A stretch of DNA of 64,000 bases, taken from the NCBI GenBank assembly GCA_025529335.1, contig JAMYHX010000209.1:1-64000 (forward strand), written 5' to 3'. Of this stretch, positions 1 to 11,453 are shown in pieces. Position numbers and translations under genes: made by a program. Each line of letters begins with the position of its first letter. The first letter of the stretch is position 1. This DNA comes from Rhizopus sp. PT2906. Lineage: Eukaryota; Mucoromycota; Mucoromycetes; Mucorales; Rhizopodaceae. The notes under the pieces are model-generated. The model ran no database searches. It was not told where the DNA came from and saw only the letters and a list, made by a program, of their open reading frames with translations.

Positions 1-81
1 CCAACTAAGCGCCATTTTCTACCAGGTAGACTACCAGGTAGGCTGGGTTTTAACCAACTAAGTGCCATTTTCTACCAGGTA
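1..81. repeat. Direct repeat at the transposon insertion site
   Basis: A 28-base segment at 1-28 recurs at 54-81 with one mismatch, an offset of 53 bases. Each copy ends in TACCAGGTA, a near-palindrome that also occurs at 32-40. The second copy ends exactly at the TA where the transposon is inserted. The repeat may continue left of the window. Its origin is unknown; it could be a pre-existing tandem repeat or the edge of another element. Confidence 0.75.
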
Positions 82-1730
82 CAGGTTTTTAGTCTTAATT
101 GGTACGCTTGATTTTTTTTTTTGGTACGGCTTAGGGATTAAATGACATAAGTTTTTAGGCGTGTTTCTTTTTTTTTTGGTATCAGATCATTTAGAAATTA
201 ACATGGACTTCATTAACTTTATACCTCCAAGCGACTATTATATTATTGACGATGAGTCTGAAGAACAGATGGAAGATGTAGCCTATCAATACGGCGACAT
301 CGAAAAGATCATTGACTTCGATTCACCACCTACCGAAATTCCAAAAGTAGACACAACTATGGAAATCGACTCGCTTACGGAAAGCATAAAGACTGTATCT
401 ATTGATGACGGTAGCAAAAAGTACAAGAAGTACACACCCGAGTAAGTGCGCATGTTCATACAGATAATGCAAGACGAAGGTACTACTGTACCTAAAGTGG
501 CAGTACGTTGTAACATTCCTCGACAAAGCGCTTACAGGCTGCTCAAGGAATTCAACGATAGCAACGGTAGTGTACTGCCTGGTTTTGCTCCGAAAGCCAA
601 GAACAGAGGCACGAAACAAAAGCTTTTCGGTCAGCATTCCCTGTTTTTGATTGATTACCTTGACAACCACAAGTCTACAACACTTGGATTGGCCAAAGAA
701 GTTCTTCTCAAGCAATTTCCAGACTTAGAAGATATTTCTATCCCTTCTCTGTGGAAGCATGTAACAGTAAATTGTGCTTTTTCGTTAAAGAGAGCATCTA
801 TATACAACGAAGGAAGAGACGCTGAACGAATACTTCGCCTTCGTTGTGAAGTGGTAAGTAAATGGAAGGAAATTGGCGTCGACTTTTAATACGCATATGA
901 TAAGAGGGCGAGCTTGGTCCAAAGTAGGAGAGCCAGCGAATGTTACTGTTCACAAGCAAAGAGGTGCTAATATCAGTATCGTTGGATGCATTGCGTATTT
1001 TGGAACAGTCAATTTTTCAAAAGTTGATCCTTTAACAAAGGCGGCTGCAGAAAAGCTTGAACAAGAGTATGCAAACCCTGCCACCAAAAAAAGAAAAGCA
1101 AAAGACCCTGAGAAGAAAAAGCCTTTGAAAAAGGGAACCACGGCATATCATATTGTCAAGTTTTTGGAAGCAACAATGGACACACTTGATAGGCACGACA
1201 AAAAGGGACTTTTCATAGTAATGGATAATTGTAGAATTCACCACTCTGCATTTGTTGTTGATGCTATTAATAAGAGAGGGTATAAACCTTTGTTCATGCC
1301 TCCTTACTCTCCTTTTTTAAACCCGATCGAAGAATGCTGGTCAAAAATAAAGAGCAATATCAAGAGAAACCCACTTGATAAAGCAGATAATTTGACATCG
1401 CGTCTTCCTGGAGCTTGCGGATCTGTTACTGTTCAAGACTGCCAAGGTTGGATCAGACATGCTGAGACCTTCTGGGACAGGTGTATTAACAAAGAACTAG
1501 GCTTAAGGTAAATATTATCACTGTATGTTATCTTTTCCTACATATTTAATCCCAAAATAAAAATGTATTTCGTACCAAAAAAAAAAAAAATAATTCGTCC
1601 CAACTTCTATTTTCAAACCGTACCAAAAATAAAAAGATGCGTACCAAAAAAAATAATAAAGTGTGCCAAATTTATTTCGGAGTCGTACCAAAAAAAAAAA
1701 TTAAGCCGTACCAAAAAGACTAAAAACCTG
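82..1730 (+). mobile_element. Tc1/mariner-IS630 superfamily DNA transposon
   Basis: The element starts CAGGTTTTTAGTC at 82 and ends GACTAAAAACCTG at 1730, a perfect 13-bp terminal inverted repeat. The match continues imperfectly inward through GGTACG. It is flanked by TA at 80-81 and 1731-1732, the target duplication typical of this superfamily. Subterminal GGTACG/CGTACC motifs followed by A/T runs repeat several times near both ends (about 101-128 on the left, 1570-1712 on the right) and may be transposase-binding sites. The single gene inside encodes a DDE transposase and is broken. The ends look intact, so the copy could be mobilised only if another source supplied transposase. Confidence 0.9.
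203..1511 (+). pseudogene. Broken DDE transposase (IS630/DDE_3 type)
   Basis: Three pieces of one transposase lie in order. Residues from ATG 203 give an acidic N-terminal stretch ending KKYKKYTPE, then an in-frame TAA at 443-445. The same frame continues to 889 with a helix-turn-helix (VAVRCNIPRQSAYRLLKEFN). After a frame change near 873-890, the catalytic core runs to 1511. It has the second acidic motif (VMDNCRIHH) and the third (PYSPFLNPIEECW). The segment that should carry the first catalytic Asp, normally between 'GVDF' and 'NTHMIRGRAWSK', is absent. A small deletion with frameshift is therefore likely. One nonsense change plus loss of a catalytic residue makes this an inactive copy. 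An intron at 856 (GTAAGT) cannot restore the missing Asp. Confidence 0.88.
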
Positions 1731-1743
1731 TAAATCCACCTCT

Positions 1744-1770
1744 GAAAAAAAAAAAAAAAAAAAAAAAAAT
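1744..1770 (+). repeat. Poly-A tract
   Basis: A run of about 26 A residues lies just outside the right end of the transposon. It is simple sequence and no function is inferred. Confidence 0.8.
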
Positions 1771-1941
1771 TAACAGCCGTGTTTTACAGAATATTGTTTA
1801 CTTTTTCATAATGGAAATATCTGACAAAGTAATAAAAACTTTATACCAAATCAAATAAATGATCCATTTACTAATTAGTGTCTGAACTTAGAGAGACTCA
1901 CAGGGTATGCAAATACTTTTTATAATATAGGCTCAACATAT

Positions 1942-3317
1942 ATGTATTCATTGAACTTTCTTTGTTTTTATAAAACAGTGTCTATCAATGTCGACAAAAG
2001 ATCTGGCCTCACTTATAAAAGAGCAAAAGTGATGCATGACAATGGTTTACCAGTATGTGTTGTGTATCTATTTTACTTTGCAAAATTATTAACATTTAAA
2101 CTAGTTAAGTGGATTTCAACCATTACATGCGATACCGAAAACACCCATTGACGGAAGACAACTACCTTCAATGCGTCATGAAATAACCTTATCAATAGCA
2201 AATCCACCAAGTACTCCCGAACAAGAAGAAGATCTAGACGACGACGATGATTCTTCCTTGTACCTTGATGACCAAAGTAATTTAGACATTTCTGGTGCCT
2301 CTGAAATTATATCCACCAGTAGTCGTATTCATCTTGAAGGTAGAAAAGTATAGTTAATATACACATATACATGGGTCTAATTGTCTCTTTTAGAAACATC
2401 CCTACCTCCTAGTGTTTCCTCTGGAGAATTGTATAAATATATACCCAAAAATCTTGATAATGCTGCAAAACTGAGGCAAATTATTTATTGGGCAGCAAAA
2501 GAGGAGTTGCGAAGAGAATCTACCTTGAGATACCCCAGTTTAAGTAAAGAAGAAAGTGAGATAAAAGCCATTTCATATCAACTAAAGTTAAAGTTCTTGG
2601 ACTTGCTTGCCAATGGTGAAGTCCCCTTGTCTTGGGTGACTACAAATCCTACAATGGAAGTAAAAAAGAGACCGAACCCAAGAAATGTGAAAAATCAAGA
2701 AAAGATAAAAAGACTAGAATATGCAATTGATTGGTAAGAATTCATTTAGATCAGAGAAAACTTTATAATAACGCATGTGATATAGCTTAAAGAGAGAGGA
2801 AGAAGAGTGGCGAAGAGCTACTAGGAAATTGTACGAATACCATGCAAGAACTGTAGATCAAAGTTCAATAGATCTAGACAGTCAATTTGACTCTGAGGAT
2901 GATTATTTACAAGAATTAGAGCATTCACCAGCAATAGTTGAAGAAGCGCTAAGACCTGTAGAAGTGCCACGTATAACTAATGATCTTGGAAATATTGGAT
3001 ATCAAATCTGTTATGCTCGACAAATGCTACATACGGCAGATGTGTTTCAAATGCGAGCCAAAGAGTCTCTTGAACGAGTCCATCATATTGTTGGACAGAA
3101 GCTAATCGCAACGACAAGTCGAATAGCATACGAAGATTATGAAGAGAATACTATACCAAGATGCTTTGAAGACACTGAAGAAAAGATCAAGGAAATTCGG
3201 AATAAAGTTGGACATAAACTGCTATTAGCATTAGTGAACCAAAAACGGAAAGAAGTGAAGGAGAATAAGCAGAATGACCTGAGTTATGGTGAACAAATGG
3301 ATGAAAGTTGGTCATAA
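1942..3317 (+). CDS. DSN1/Mis13-like kinetochore protein (MIS12 complex)
   Basis: This is a spliced gene. Exons that join in frame are ..-2052, 2105-2339, 2394-2733 and 2786-3317; introns begin GTATGT, GTAGAA and GTAAGA and end in AG. The middle exons carry an acidic linker, then SGELYKYIPKNL...LRQIIYWAAKEEL and LLANGEVPLSW. This pattern resembles the Dsn1/Mis13 family, which joins the MIS12 complex at the centromere and helps anchor NDC80. The C-terminal exon (about 170 residues) is charged and helical, as expected for the coiled arms of the complex. The start is uncertain: ATG 1942 opens the first exon, but an AG at 1977-1978 could be an acceptor for an upstream exon. The family call rests on pattern memory of a fast-evolving family, so it is moderate. 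The gene could instead be another coiled kinetochore or structural protein. Confidence 0.55.
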
Positions 3318-4301
3318 GAAAACATATGGCTTGCCTCGTACGCATCCGTTTGATCTATATATACCCAAATAAAAAAGGACTGTACTTTTGTTTACCTAAC
3401 AAACTGGGTGCTCTCTTTCTCTCTCTTTCTCTCTCTCTCTCTTAAGCAATAGCAACGTTTTCAGAATGGTTATAGAGTTATCAGATACTATCACACTTGT
3501 AGTAAACTCAACTCTCTTCCTTTGATAATACCTAGCTCCTCTATACTCTGTTTATTTTGGCATAAACAAAAAATCTATAGAGACTCGAAGTGATTCTGGC
3601 TTTCTATGTTGGCGTTTGTGTTCTAAAGTGTATATTGGGTAAGAAGCGTATATCATGTGCTTTAATATAAAACAAAAGCCCGTGATAAATAGCGATTACT
3701 ATTCAATTGATTTGAGTGCTTGCTTTAAATCTTTTATTCATATCTTCAAGTGACATCTGGGATTATCTGATTATGATTTTGGGTCCAGTAATTCAATACA
3801 TCTTTGTAGATGTCCTCTTTTTGTTACAATACATAACTCAAACAAACGCTCGGCGTGTTTAACCTTACGAAATGGATAGCCTTCCTTTCTTTACCTTTGT
3901 ATGGTTCATACGTCCTATCATCTAGCTATGTGCAACAAACAATGTGCTCACTAATAGTTAAAGTGACCAATATATACCTTTTTGCATTTCTCTATGGCTA
4001 ATATGTAAAGTAGACACCCTCTCTCTCTATATGTATTTATACATGTGTTTTGGCTGTAACATCTGATGTATGCCACGCAGCTCAGTTTGATTTACTTTTT
4101 TTGGCTTACAGTTGTCAACAGTCATTAATTCTATATTAAGAACATGTTATCTGAATATAGCATTGTATGGAAATTTATGGAGATTATGTATAAAGTGACA
4201 GTTTATGCGGGTTAAACACTTCCCTTTAAGCAAGTGTATATTGAACAAGATATATCAACAACATTATAAGGATTATAGTATCAATAGTTTATATTTTATT
4301 T
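3318..4301. other. Intergenic, AT-rich, between convergent genes
   Basis: No ORF or RNA gene could be supported here. The stretch lies between the 3' ends of the DSN1-like gene and the CCCH gene, so it should hold both 3' UTRs. A CT microsatellite sits at 3412-3442. Confidence 0.6.
3412..3442 (+). repeat. CT microsatellite
   Basis: Alternating CT with a few TTT interruptions, about 31 bases, lies downstream of the DSN1-like stop codon. Confidence 0.85.
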
Positions 4302-4975
4302 CTAGAAATTTCTCATAGCAACCACTGGAAATGTAGTTTTAGAATTCTTTGTCATAAAGCTTGGGCTTGGGCTCCAGATACTATCGGCTTCATGAATGGA
4401 TGCAGCAGGAGAAGTACTGTTGCTAGTAGTACTACCAAAATTAGTACTGGCATTTGACACGGGAGAATTCATATCTCGTCTTTCGGAAGTATAGTCTGAA
4501 TCATGGATGAATGTGCAACGGATACCATAGGGGCAGGAACCATCAGAATGGTAAGCGCGGCAAATTTGAGTTTTATAACGAGCATGTCTTGGTACAGTTC
4601 GAATTTCTTTTTCTCCGTGAGCATAAAGACACTTGGTACCATATCTAAGTTGATAAATATATGCATATAAAAGTGCCTTTTTTTCAGTAACCGGAAACTT
4701 TTTTTTATTATTGTATTTATTTACCTGCAATGGCCCAATTCAATCCAATTTCTGCAAAATTCAGTCTTGTACAATGTGATTTCCTTTTGTTTGGACTTGA
4801 ATGGCGTTTGAGGATTTGAAACAGAAGGTTTTTGGTAAAGTGGAGGTGATGATAACTGTAAGAATGGTGAAAGGTTTTGGAGACTCCAATTAGGCATCGA
4901 TGAAGAGGATCCTAAACGGGAGCTTGAGTAGTGGTGTTGATCGGATTCGAATAGATTAAAAATCATAGTATTCAA
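4302..4975 (-). CDS. Tandem CCCH zinc-finger protein (TTP/Zfs1 type)
   Basis: Two exons (4975-4725 and 4644-4302, intron 80 nt) give about 197 residues. The codon for Arg84 is split by the intron inside the first finger. Two fingers follow the C-x8-C-x5-C-x3-H pattern: Cys74, Cys83, Cys89, His93 and Cys112, Cys121, Cys127, His131. Each is led in by YKTEFC or YKTQIC, and 18 residues separate them. That spacing is diagnostic of the tristetraprolin family, which binds AU-rich elements in mRNA 3' UTRs and promotes their decay. The flanks are Ser/Pro/Asn-rich and likely disordered, with candidate sites for phosphorylation and deadenylase recruitment. The exact orthologue (Zfs1, Cth1/2) cannot be decided. 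An A-rich leader precedes the ATG. Confidence 0.92.
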
Positions 4976-5199
4976 AAAAAAAAAAGAAGAAAGAGAGAGA
5001 AAACTTTACAAAGAAAAGAAGAAGAGAGGATAGGAGAATTACATAAATATATATACTGTTTTTTAAATAAGCGAGGGACTAAACATAAAACTTGATTTTG
5101 ATTCAATGTTTCGCACAAGTATAACAATAGCTGACCAGCCTATGCTGTTACAATATAGGCTGATACACGTATGACCAAACGCGAACAAAGGGTAATTTG

Positions 5200-6324
5200 T
5201 TAACCCCAGATATGAATTAACCCATCAGATCCACCCGATAACATATTTATATTTTCAGGATGATAATCAAGTGTAGTAGCTACTCCTTGATGAGCTTCTA
5301 TTGTTGAAAGTACTTTTGCTTCTAAAACATCATAGATATAAATCTTTCCGTCTTCTGAGCCTGTGATTGCATATTCATCCTTGTTTGATAAAATGGACTC
5401 AACCTTATATTCTTTATGTTTATGTCCTTTAAATCTATGACAAATTTAGTAATATTTCTCCTACAAGTTTTGTTTACTTTACTCATTTAACAATTTTCCA
5501 TTGCTTTTGTCCATAAGTCTCATTGTACTGTCTAGAGAGCTCACTAGTATACAATTACCATCTTTAGTTATCTTGGCAGATGTGATGGGTGATCCAATAT
5601 AATCTTCTTTTAATTCTCCTTTTCTTATATCATACGTTCGTAGTCTACCATCTGCACATCTATTCATGTGTATGTGAATATCCTAACATTCGTTTAAATT
5701 ACTGTCATTTCCATAGTCTACCCTGCTATAATCTCCGTATCTCGAATATGAACTGACATGACGCTGTCTTTACAATCCTCAATTATCTGGATAGGTTGTA
5801 AATTCATTGATCGAAGGTCCCATAGCCTTATCGTTGCATCAAAAGATGCACTAATCAATACTGTAGATTGATCATTAAACCCCACGGAATTCACTCGCTA
5901 ACATTCAATCAACATCTTTAGTCCTTTCATAGATAAAAAATCATTTACCTCCCAGTGAGCAGTATAACGTCGTAGAATTTCACCTGACCCAACGTCCCAT
6001 AAAATAACAGAGCGATCAGCACCTCCACTCGCTATTTTTGCATTATCAGGTGAACTGTTTCTCAACTTGTTAAGTCTAGCCCCTTCTTTTTTTTTGGATT
6101 ATTATCTCGTATACTTACGCTGCTACTGCAAGAGCATCGCGACTATGGCCAGTATATGTGTGTAATAAGAGTCCAGTTGACGGATTCCATAATCTTATAG
6201 AACGATCTCGACCTGCTGAAAGACAGTACTGACCACTGTGATTATAACATACATCGTTTACAGGGCCCTTATGTCCTTTTAAAGTTAGTTCTAGTCTTGT
6301 TGGATATGGTGTCATATACTGCAA
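5200..6324 (-). CDS. WD-repeat protein, WDR83/MORG1 homologue
   Basis: Five or so exons encode a seven-blade WD40 propeller of about 300 residues. Recognisable blades include LTLKGHKGPVNDVCYNHSG and, later, GRLRTYDIRKGEL, then IGSPITSAKITKDG and LVSSLDSTMRLMDK, ending LIHIWG. The order and wording follow animal WDR83 (MORG1) closely, notably the 'GSPIT...LVSSLDST.RL.DK' blade. WDR83 is a MAPK-module scaffold and is also found with spliceosomes; which role applies here is unknown. The stop at 5200-5202 closes the last blade. Introns are short and lie near 5430-5485, 5670-5720, 5895-5950 and 6060-6118. Confidence 0.9.
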
Positions 6325-6518
6325 AGTTTGGAAAAAAGAAAAAATACTGAGAGGGTATTTTTCTGGCCAAGTCCTAACTCAGAACAGAGGCTCATCAAAT
6401 TTTCGTCGGAGTGGGACTAACAGGAATTTTCGCATTTGGATGCTGCCAAAAATCATGCCAACCAGACCTCTTTTTCATACATTTATTCAATCTTTTGTAT
6501 GAGATATTATTATGGTGA

Positions 6519-6928
6519 ACACTACATACACCAGAAAATGCACCAGAAAATAAGCTAGTGTTACGGGCGCTTCCTTGGAGCGCTTCCTTGGAGCGCTACC
6601 TATGTTGTCACTATAAAACTTCACATTACTAAAGTCTCTGCCTAACCTAAGGCTGTACAGCTCATTCCTTGATATAAATACGATGTCATTATAATTACAC
6701 GTATTCTTGCATCTTTATTGATCAACTGACAACATAAAACTAGAATAAATAACAACATTTCTTTTTTCTCTCTTTTTTCTTCTTGAGAGAACCAATCCAA
6801 GACGGTGACTTTATAAAGTCATGTTTAGCGTGGTATGATGAGCTGGAAAGCTTTGTTGGGCTGCATCATAGGTAATAGGTGAAATTAACACCCGTAGTAT
6901 TAGCCTAATTTCTGGTGCATGTAGTGTT
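6519..6928. mobile_element. MITE-like element, copy 1
   Basis: An inverted repeat frames about 410 bp: AACACTACATACACCAGAAA on the left (6519-6538) and TTTCTGGTGCATGTAGTGTT on the right (6909-6928). The same ends frame a second element at 11454-11700. Inside, 6807-6831 carries the reverse complement of a block (CTAAAC..ACTTTATAAAG) also found at 11534-11560 and 21696-21720. No transposase is present. No clear target duplication was seen, so the superfamily is unassigned. Confidence 0.6.
6567..6597 (+). repeat. 13-bp tandem duplication inside MITE copy 1
   Basis: GCGCTTCCTTGGA occurs twice head to tail (6567-6579, 6580-6592) and is followed by GCGCT. Copy 2 lacks it, so it arose locally. Confidence 0.85.
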
Positions 6929-6940
6929 TTCCTCAATTTA

Positions 6941-7863
6941 ATGAATCCCATTTTCGAAGCTCGACTCTCTCGACTGTTTACTGAGCAGCAACTGGACACA
7001 ATGAAAGAGCACATGAATGATCAAAAGACAGCATTTCAAAACATTGAGATACCCGAATTGGTTGATTCGTTGTTTGACTCTCTGCTGCTCTTCCAATTGG
7101 AGTAAGTGAAAAACCAAAGTAAATGAGTCTGCATCTTATTAACAATTTCATATATTCATTGCTCCGACACTAATAGCGCTATTGGTTTCATCGATGGAGA
7201 GAAGTACAAGGAGAAGGATAAACGGTCTGAACACTACAAGCTATTGAAGCTTATCTGGGTGGTGTAAGCAAAATAGTTTTTGATGCATGTGCTGCTGCTG
7301 CTAATGATCGCTCCACCTCTGATTTCGGCCGTAGAATAGATGTCCTCGTTCATAATTCTTGCTACGGCATTCGCAATGAATACTGCTGTATTGAATATAA
7401 GAGACAAGACGCTACGATGGGGCTCTTAACACGCCAACAGTCGAAATTTATCCGTATCAATGGTGCCATCCTTAATGATTTGGCAGCCAAAACAAATGCA
7501 GATGACACTTACTTGATTTATATGGAGTTTTGAGGCGTTGATGGATATATCACTGGCCTGAAGCGCTTTGAGAATGCAAACTTCGTTGATCAAATCAGCT
7601 CTATCCATTTGCCTGTTAACCTCATCGAGCTCGAAGATTTTCGCGCCACCATTAAGTATTTGTATCAACGGCGTCGACATATATTACATCAAAGTCGAAG
7701 GCTAGCCCTTGGTGCCTTTAAAGAGAAGCGCAAATATGAAACAGTTGTTATCAGCCGCCCATCCACTCCTATATGCCTCAGTCCAAGAGTGCCCGCAAGT
7801 GAGCCATTGAATATTTATTACTCTTCCCCAGTAAAAGCAAAAAAAACTAAAGGATATCAATGA
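6941..7863 (+). pseudogene. Decayed PD-(D/E)XK-like protein of a Mucorales-type repeat family
   Basis: The reading starts MNPIFEARLSRLFTEQQ at 6941. An intron (GTAAGT 7102 to TAG 7176) leads into IGFIDGEKYKEKDKR. A frameshift near 7225-7250 then moves to a frame open from about 7252 to 7863, except for a TGA at 7531-7533. That frame contains GRRIDVLVHN (Asp codon 7339) and CIEYKR (Glu 7393, Lys 7399). The D...ExK spacing is like PD-(D/E)XK nucleases; this is an inference from a short motif. The tail (VDQISSIHLPVNLIELEDF) resembles what I recall of a large uncharacterised Mucoromycota family. The frameshift and stop show that this copy is inactive. It begins 13 bases after the right end of MITE copy 1, so the two may share a history. 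Confidence 0.6.
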
Positions 7864-8836
7864 ACAATAACTCTCGCAGCTGTTTCTCTTATCTTTCCAA
7901 CGGCTGTCGTCTATAGGACTGCTTCAGCTCATCATAACTCAGTTACAATTGCGCAACTGTTTATTTTTATAAATACCAGGCTATTTTGACTTATTAATCC
8001 CCCCATCATTTTTAATAAAGAATTACACGGCGACTCATTTTATATCCTTTTTTTTTTCTTTATCTATTATCTATATATTATATTGCATCAACAAGTTCAG
8101 AATACCTCATGCATATAATGCGAATTTCTTAATCAAGTTAAACATGCATGTAAAATGTAGAATATGATGGACCAGACGAATTTCATTTCTACAGAGGGGA
8201 TCGAGAAGAGTCATCAAGGTAAATTCTGACTCAAAGCTGTCCGGCTCCTAATTTAATCTCACACAAATGTCCAAAATTATTCAAAAAAGTGAGCGAAGTT
8301 TTCAAACATCCAGAGTAAACTGAGAGTTGAAGGACAGTAGGAAAAACTCTAGTGTTAAAATATTCCTTTCTTGGTTACATTGCTTTAATCTCCGAGTGGA
8401 AGAACTCTGTGCTCCACTAGTTGTTGCAGGCTATGTTTCCCTCCCTCCCTCCCCTCGTATTCCTCTCTTTCTTCAAGATTATGTGTACAAGAAAGATCTT
8501 TATAAAGAACCCGTTTCTTACTGCTAAAGAAGTGATATTTAAATATGAAAATATTCCTAAAAAGTCTTATCTGGAAATTTTAAACCACACTATAAAAAAA
8601 ACTGCCTCAACATGTCATAAAACATATGAAATGTGTTATCTCCAAAATTACAGCGTAATACAATTAGGACTTTACATTTTTATTGTTGCCTATTTGGTGT
8701 AAACATTGATCGGGAATCAGAAAAACAAAAAATATATTCTGCAGCATTGCTTTAAGCATAGATTTACGCGTTTAAGCACCTTTTTTTGAAGATTGAGATC
8801 TTTCGAGAAGTCTTTCGTATTGAACAACTTTATATG
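7864..8836. other. Intergenic, no supported gene
   Basis: The stretch is AT-rich with poly-T around 8047-8062 and a CCCTCCCTCCCTCCCC run near 8439-8454. Short ORFs at 8327-8702 overlap each other in different frames, have no recognisable domain and are probably not genes. Confidence 0.5.
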
Positions 8837-9642
8837 TTAGAAAAAGCTAGCAATTCTATTAGGGAGAGCTACTCTATCAGCCATAGTACTTACCTTGTAC
8901 ATAAGATTAAAAACCATAGGAACAAACAGGCACAAACAAAAAAAAATGTTAGTAAAAAATTTTTGGGCTCTTTCGTCCTTAAAGATTTCAGAATCAATAT
9001 TTGCATCTGATTTGACTGCTTCAAGCATCTTGGGAGTCTCAAGACTAAATTCAACTGATGTCACGATAAATTGAACCAAGTTTATAAATCTACAATATTT
9101 ATAGACGCTGATAAACGTTATGCTTTCCTATCAAAAACCGTTTAAAGGAAATGTAATCAACAGGATGCTGCGCACTTACAAAGTAAGAGCCAATAAGACC
9201 AACAAGATAATTGTAATCGCTTATAAATGTGATTACGTTGAATGAGACTGACAGAATAGGTATAGTTATCCTGAATATGCTTAGTATAGTTGTATAGCAG
9301 TCTTCGCAAGGTTCGGATTTTTCTGTAGCTAATTAAATGATTTCTCAGAATAAAAACAATAACAATAAATGTCTTGGAGGATCACTTACGTTTGTCTGCC
9401 TTGAAGATCCATATATCCATTAAGAAGAATATGATATGAAAGATCTATATCGTTATTCAGTATAAATGTAAATCACGTATATCAATAGCACTTACTAGCA
9501 CAAGTATACAATGAGCAAGAATCCCTGCTCTTAGGGGAAATGCGATATCGCAGCATCTGGGATTTTTTTTAAGGGGATTATCGAGTTCAGCCTTGGATGA
9601 CGCGTCACTCTCTTTGCTTTGCTTTCTTTTAAACATATACAT
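8837..9642 (-). CDS. Small multi-pass membrane protein (four-span, LAPTM-like layout)
   Basis: I reconstructed four exons on the minus strand from GTAAGTG-type donors. They give roughly 220 residues. The order is a charged N-tail (MYMFKRKQSKES), RCCDIAFPLRAGILAHCILVL (span 1), FHIIFFLMDIWIF (span 2), ILSVSFNVITF with YLVGLIGSYF (span 3), a loop, then FFTNIFFCLCLFVPMVFNL (span 4). The CC...PLR.G start resembles the separate protein at 39229-40138 and, loosely, the 'CC..RTG' start of LAPTM-type lysosomal proteins. Function is unknown. The start is tentative: an upstream exon beginning ATGTATTCTGAG near 9790 ends at a good donor but does not join in frame. The 3' end is either 8837 (reading through) or 8847 after a 38-nt intron, which is too short to be likely. 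Confidence 0.5.
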
Positions 9643-11453
9643 TTTAATAAAAGAATATGACAGGAGCAGAAAAAAAGAACAGGCTTTATTTAAAGCAGTG
9701 CAAAGATCCGCTAAGCAGTTGGTTGATTGTCCGTATGATATAATCGTGTCACTTACCACAAAGGCTGTGTAGGAATCTCAGAATACATTTGCAGAACTTT
9801 CTGAAGCAACTGTAGACATATCGTCACCCTTTACAACTCACACTTTAATTTCATGTAGTGTGTTTAAAAAAGCATTTTATGCTTGCAAATCTCTTTCTTA
9901 ATTATTCAACTTTGTATTCAATGGATAGTAATTACTCTATAATGTAAACACATGAATGTAGAATTTATTAGCGGTAATCAAAAATAAACAGGGGCAAATA
10001 TGTTACGCGATGTTGGATGACTCAACGAGTAGAGGGTGACGGAAACTACATCGGATGCTAAACAAAGCTAAAGTTGCCTAATGTTACCATTCGCGATCGT
10101 TAAACTTGCACTGTCAATGACGGTGTCAAATGACATCAAAAACAAAACCTAGAAACTTCAAATGATGTTTCTCGGTGTGAGCCGAGAGAGTCTTTGACAT
10201 ACACCATAACCGACCATACACTCATACAGTTAGGGAAAACAACAGAGTGTGATAAAGAATGGAGGGCTACTCACCACATTGGCCATCTGAAAAGGCAATC
10301 AGCTGATATTAATGTCTGCGATACTTTCTCATGTATTCTCATCAACCATTTGTCTATAAAGTTTGTTGGATCACATATAGTCGAAAGAGAATAAAAAAGA
10401 GCATAGCTTTCTTGCAGCTTATATTTTACCCTGAGTATCAAGATACTCATAGAAGATTACATGACTTTAAGCGGCACTGCGCAGTCTTCCGTGGGGCATA
10501 GTTGGCCTTGCTAAAGTATTATAATGGCTAGTCCATTGGCTTTTCTCTTTACTTGTTTATTAAGTTTCTTTTAAGCACAAGTTATTTCCTTTTATTAAAA
10601 AAAGTCTGTTATTCTTTTCTTTTGAGGACCGTAACTCATTATTAAACATTACTCCCTTCATATGCTCATACTCATATTCATTTCGTCCATTGAAGTTTTT
10701 AAGGAAGGTTCCTTTTGTTTATAGACATATAATGGTTCATTCTCTTTCTTTTTTCTGTAGGAGCTCTAGCAATTTTTTTGATGATGCTTACAAGTTGTAC
10801 TTGTCCCAATCGTTTTTTTCCTCCTTTCCAGGTTCTGGTGATGCGTGTTCATTGTAAATTTATATCAGTAATCGTTTCGTGTTTATCTTTCGATAGAGTT
10901 GCATATCACTCTTTTGACAGCTTAATAGTATAGTATGTGCCTTATATGATAATCATTCAATCAATCTTGCCCTAATCTTTACTTTTTCTATTATCATAAC
11001 AGGCTGCTATTACATTCAATCGTAATAAGAAATATAAGAAATACAATAATAGCTCACTTTCGATGAAGACTTTTTAAATTAATAAAACTTTAATGACATT
11101 GACAATAGACATAAAAGCTTTTAGTTCACGATGTAGTAAAGCTAGCAGGATGACAATTGAACAGTTTCAAGCCTTCCACATTATTCAACAGTTGGTGTCT
11201 ATCAAAGACCTTGAAATGATTTTGATTACAATCTTTTGTATGTTGTTATGTTCTCTACAAAATTATTATTAATTTACATCTTGGAATACATGTTTTTACT
11301 AATTACATAAGCAGGTTCTTCAAATCACGCATGTTGATTGTCAAACCGGCCAAATCCATTGCTACTACACATATCTTCGTCTTCTGTTTCTTAATATAAG
11401 TTAAGAAATTTACAAAAAAAAAAAAAAAAAACGTGTTACTTTTTCAAGAGGAA
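9643..11453. other. Intergenic, no supported gene
   Basis: About 1.8 kb of AT-rich sequence. ORF 10194-10394 has no domain or splice context and is rejected. A poly-A run lies at about 11413-11431, immediately before MITE copy 2. Confidence 0.5.

Noticed and set aside
8327..8702. Overlapping ORFs in the 8 kb interval
   Set aside because: Two frames overlap, no domain, no start context; probably chance in AT-rich DNA.
10194..10394. 66-residue plus-strand ORF
   Set aside because: No family resemblance, no neighbouring exons.
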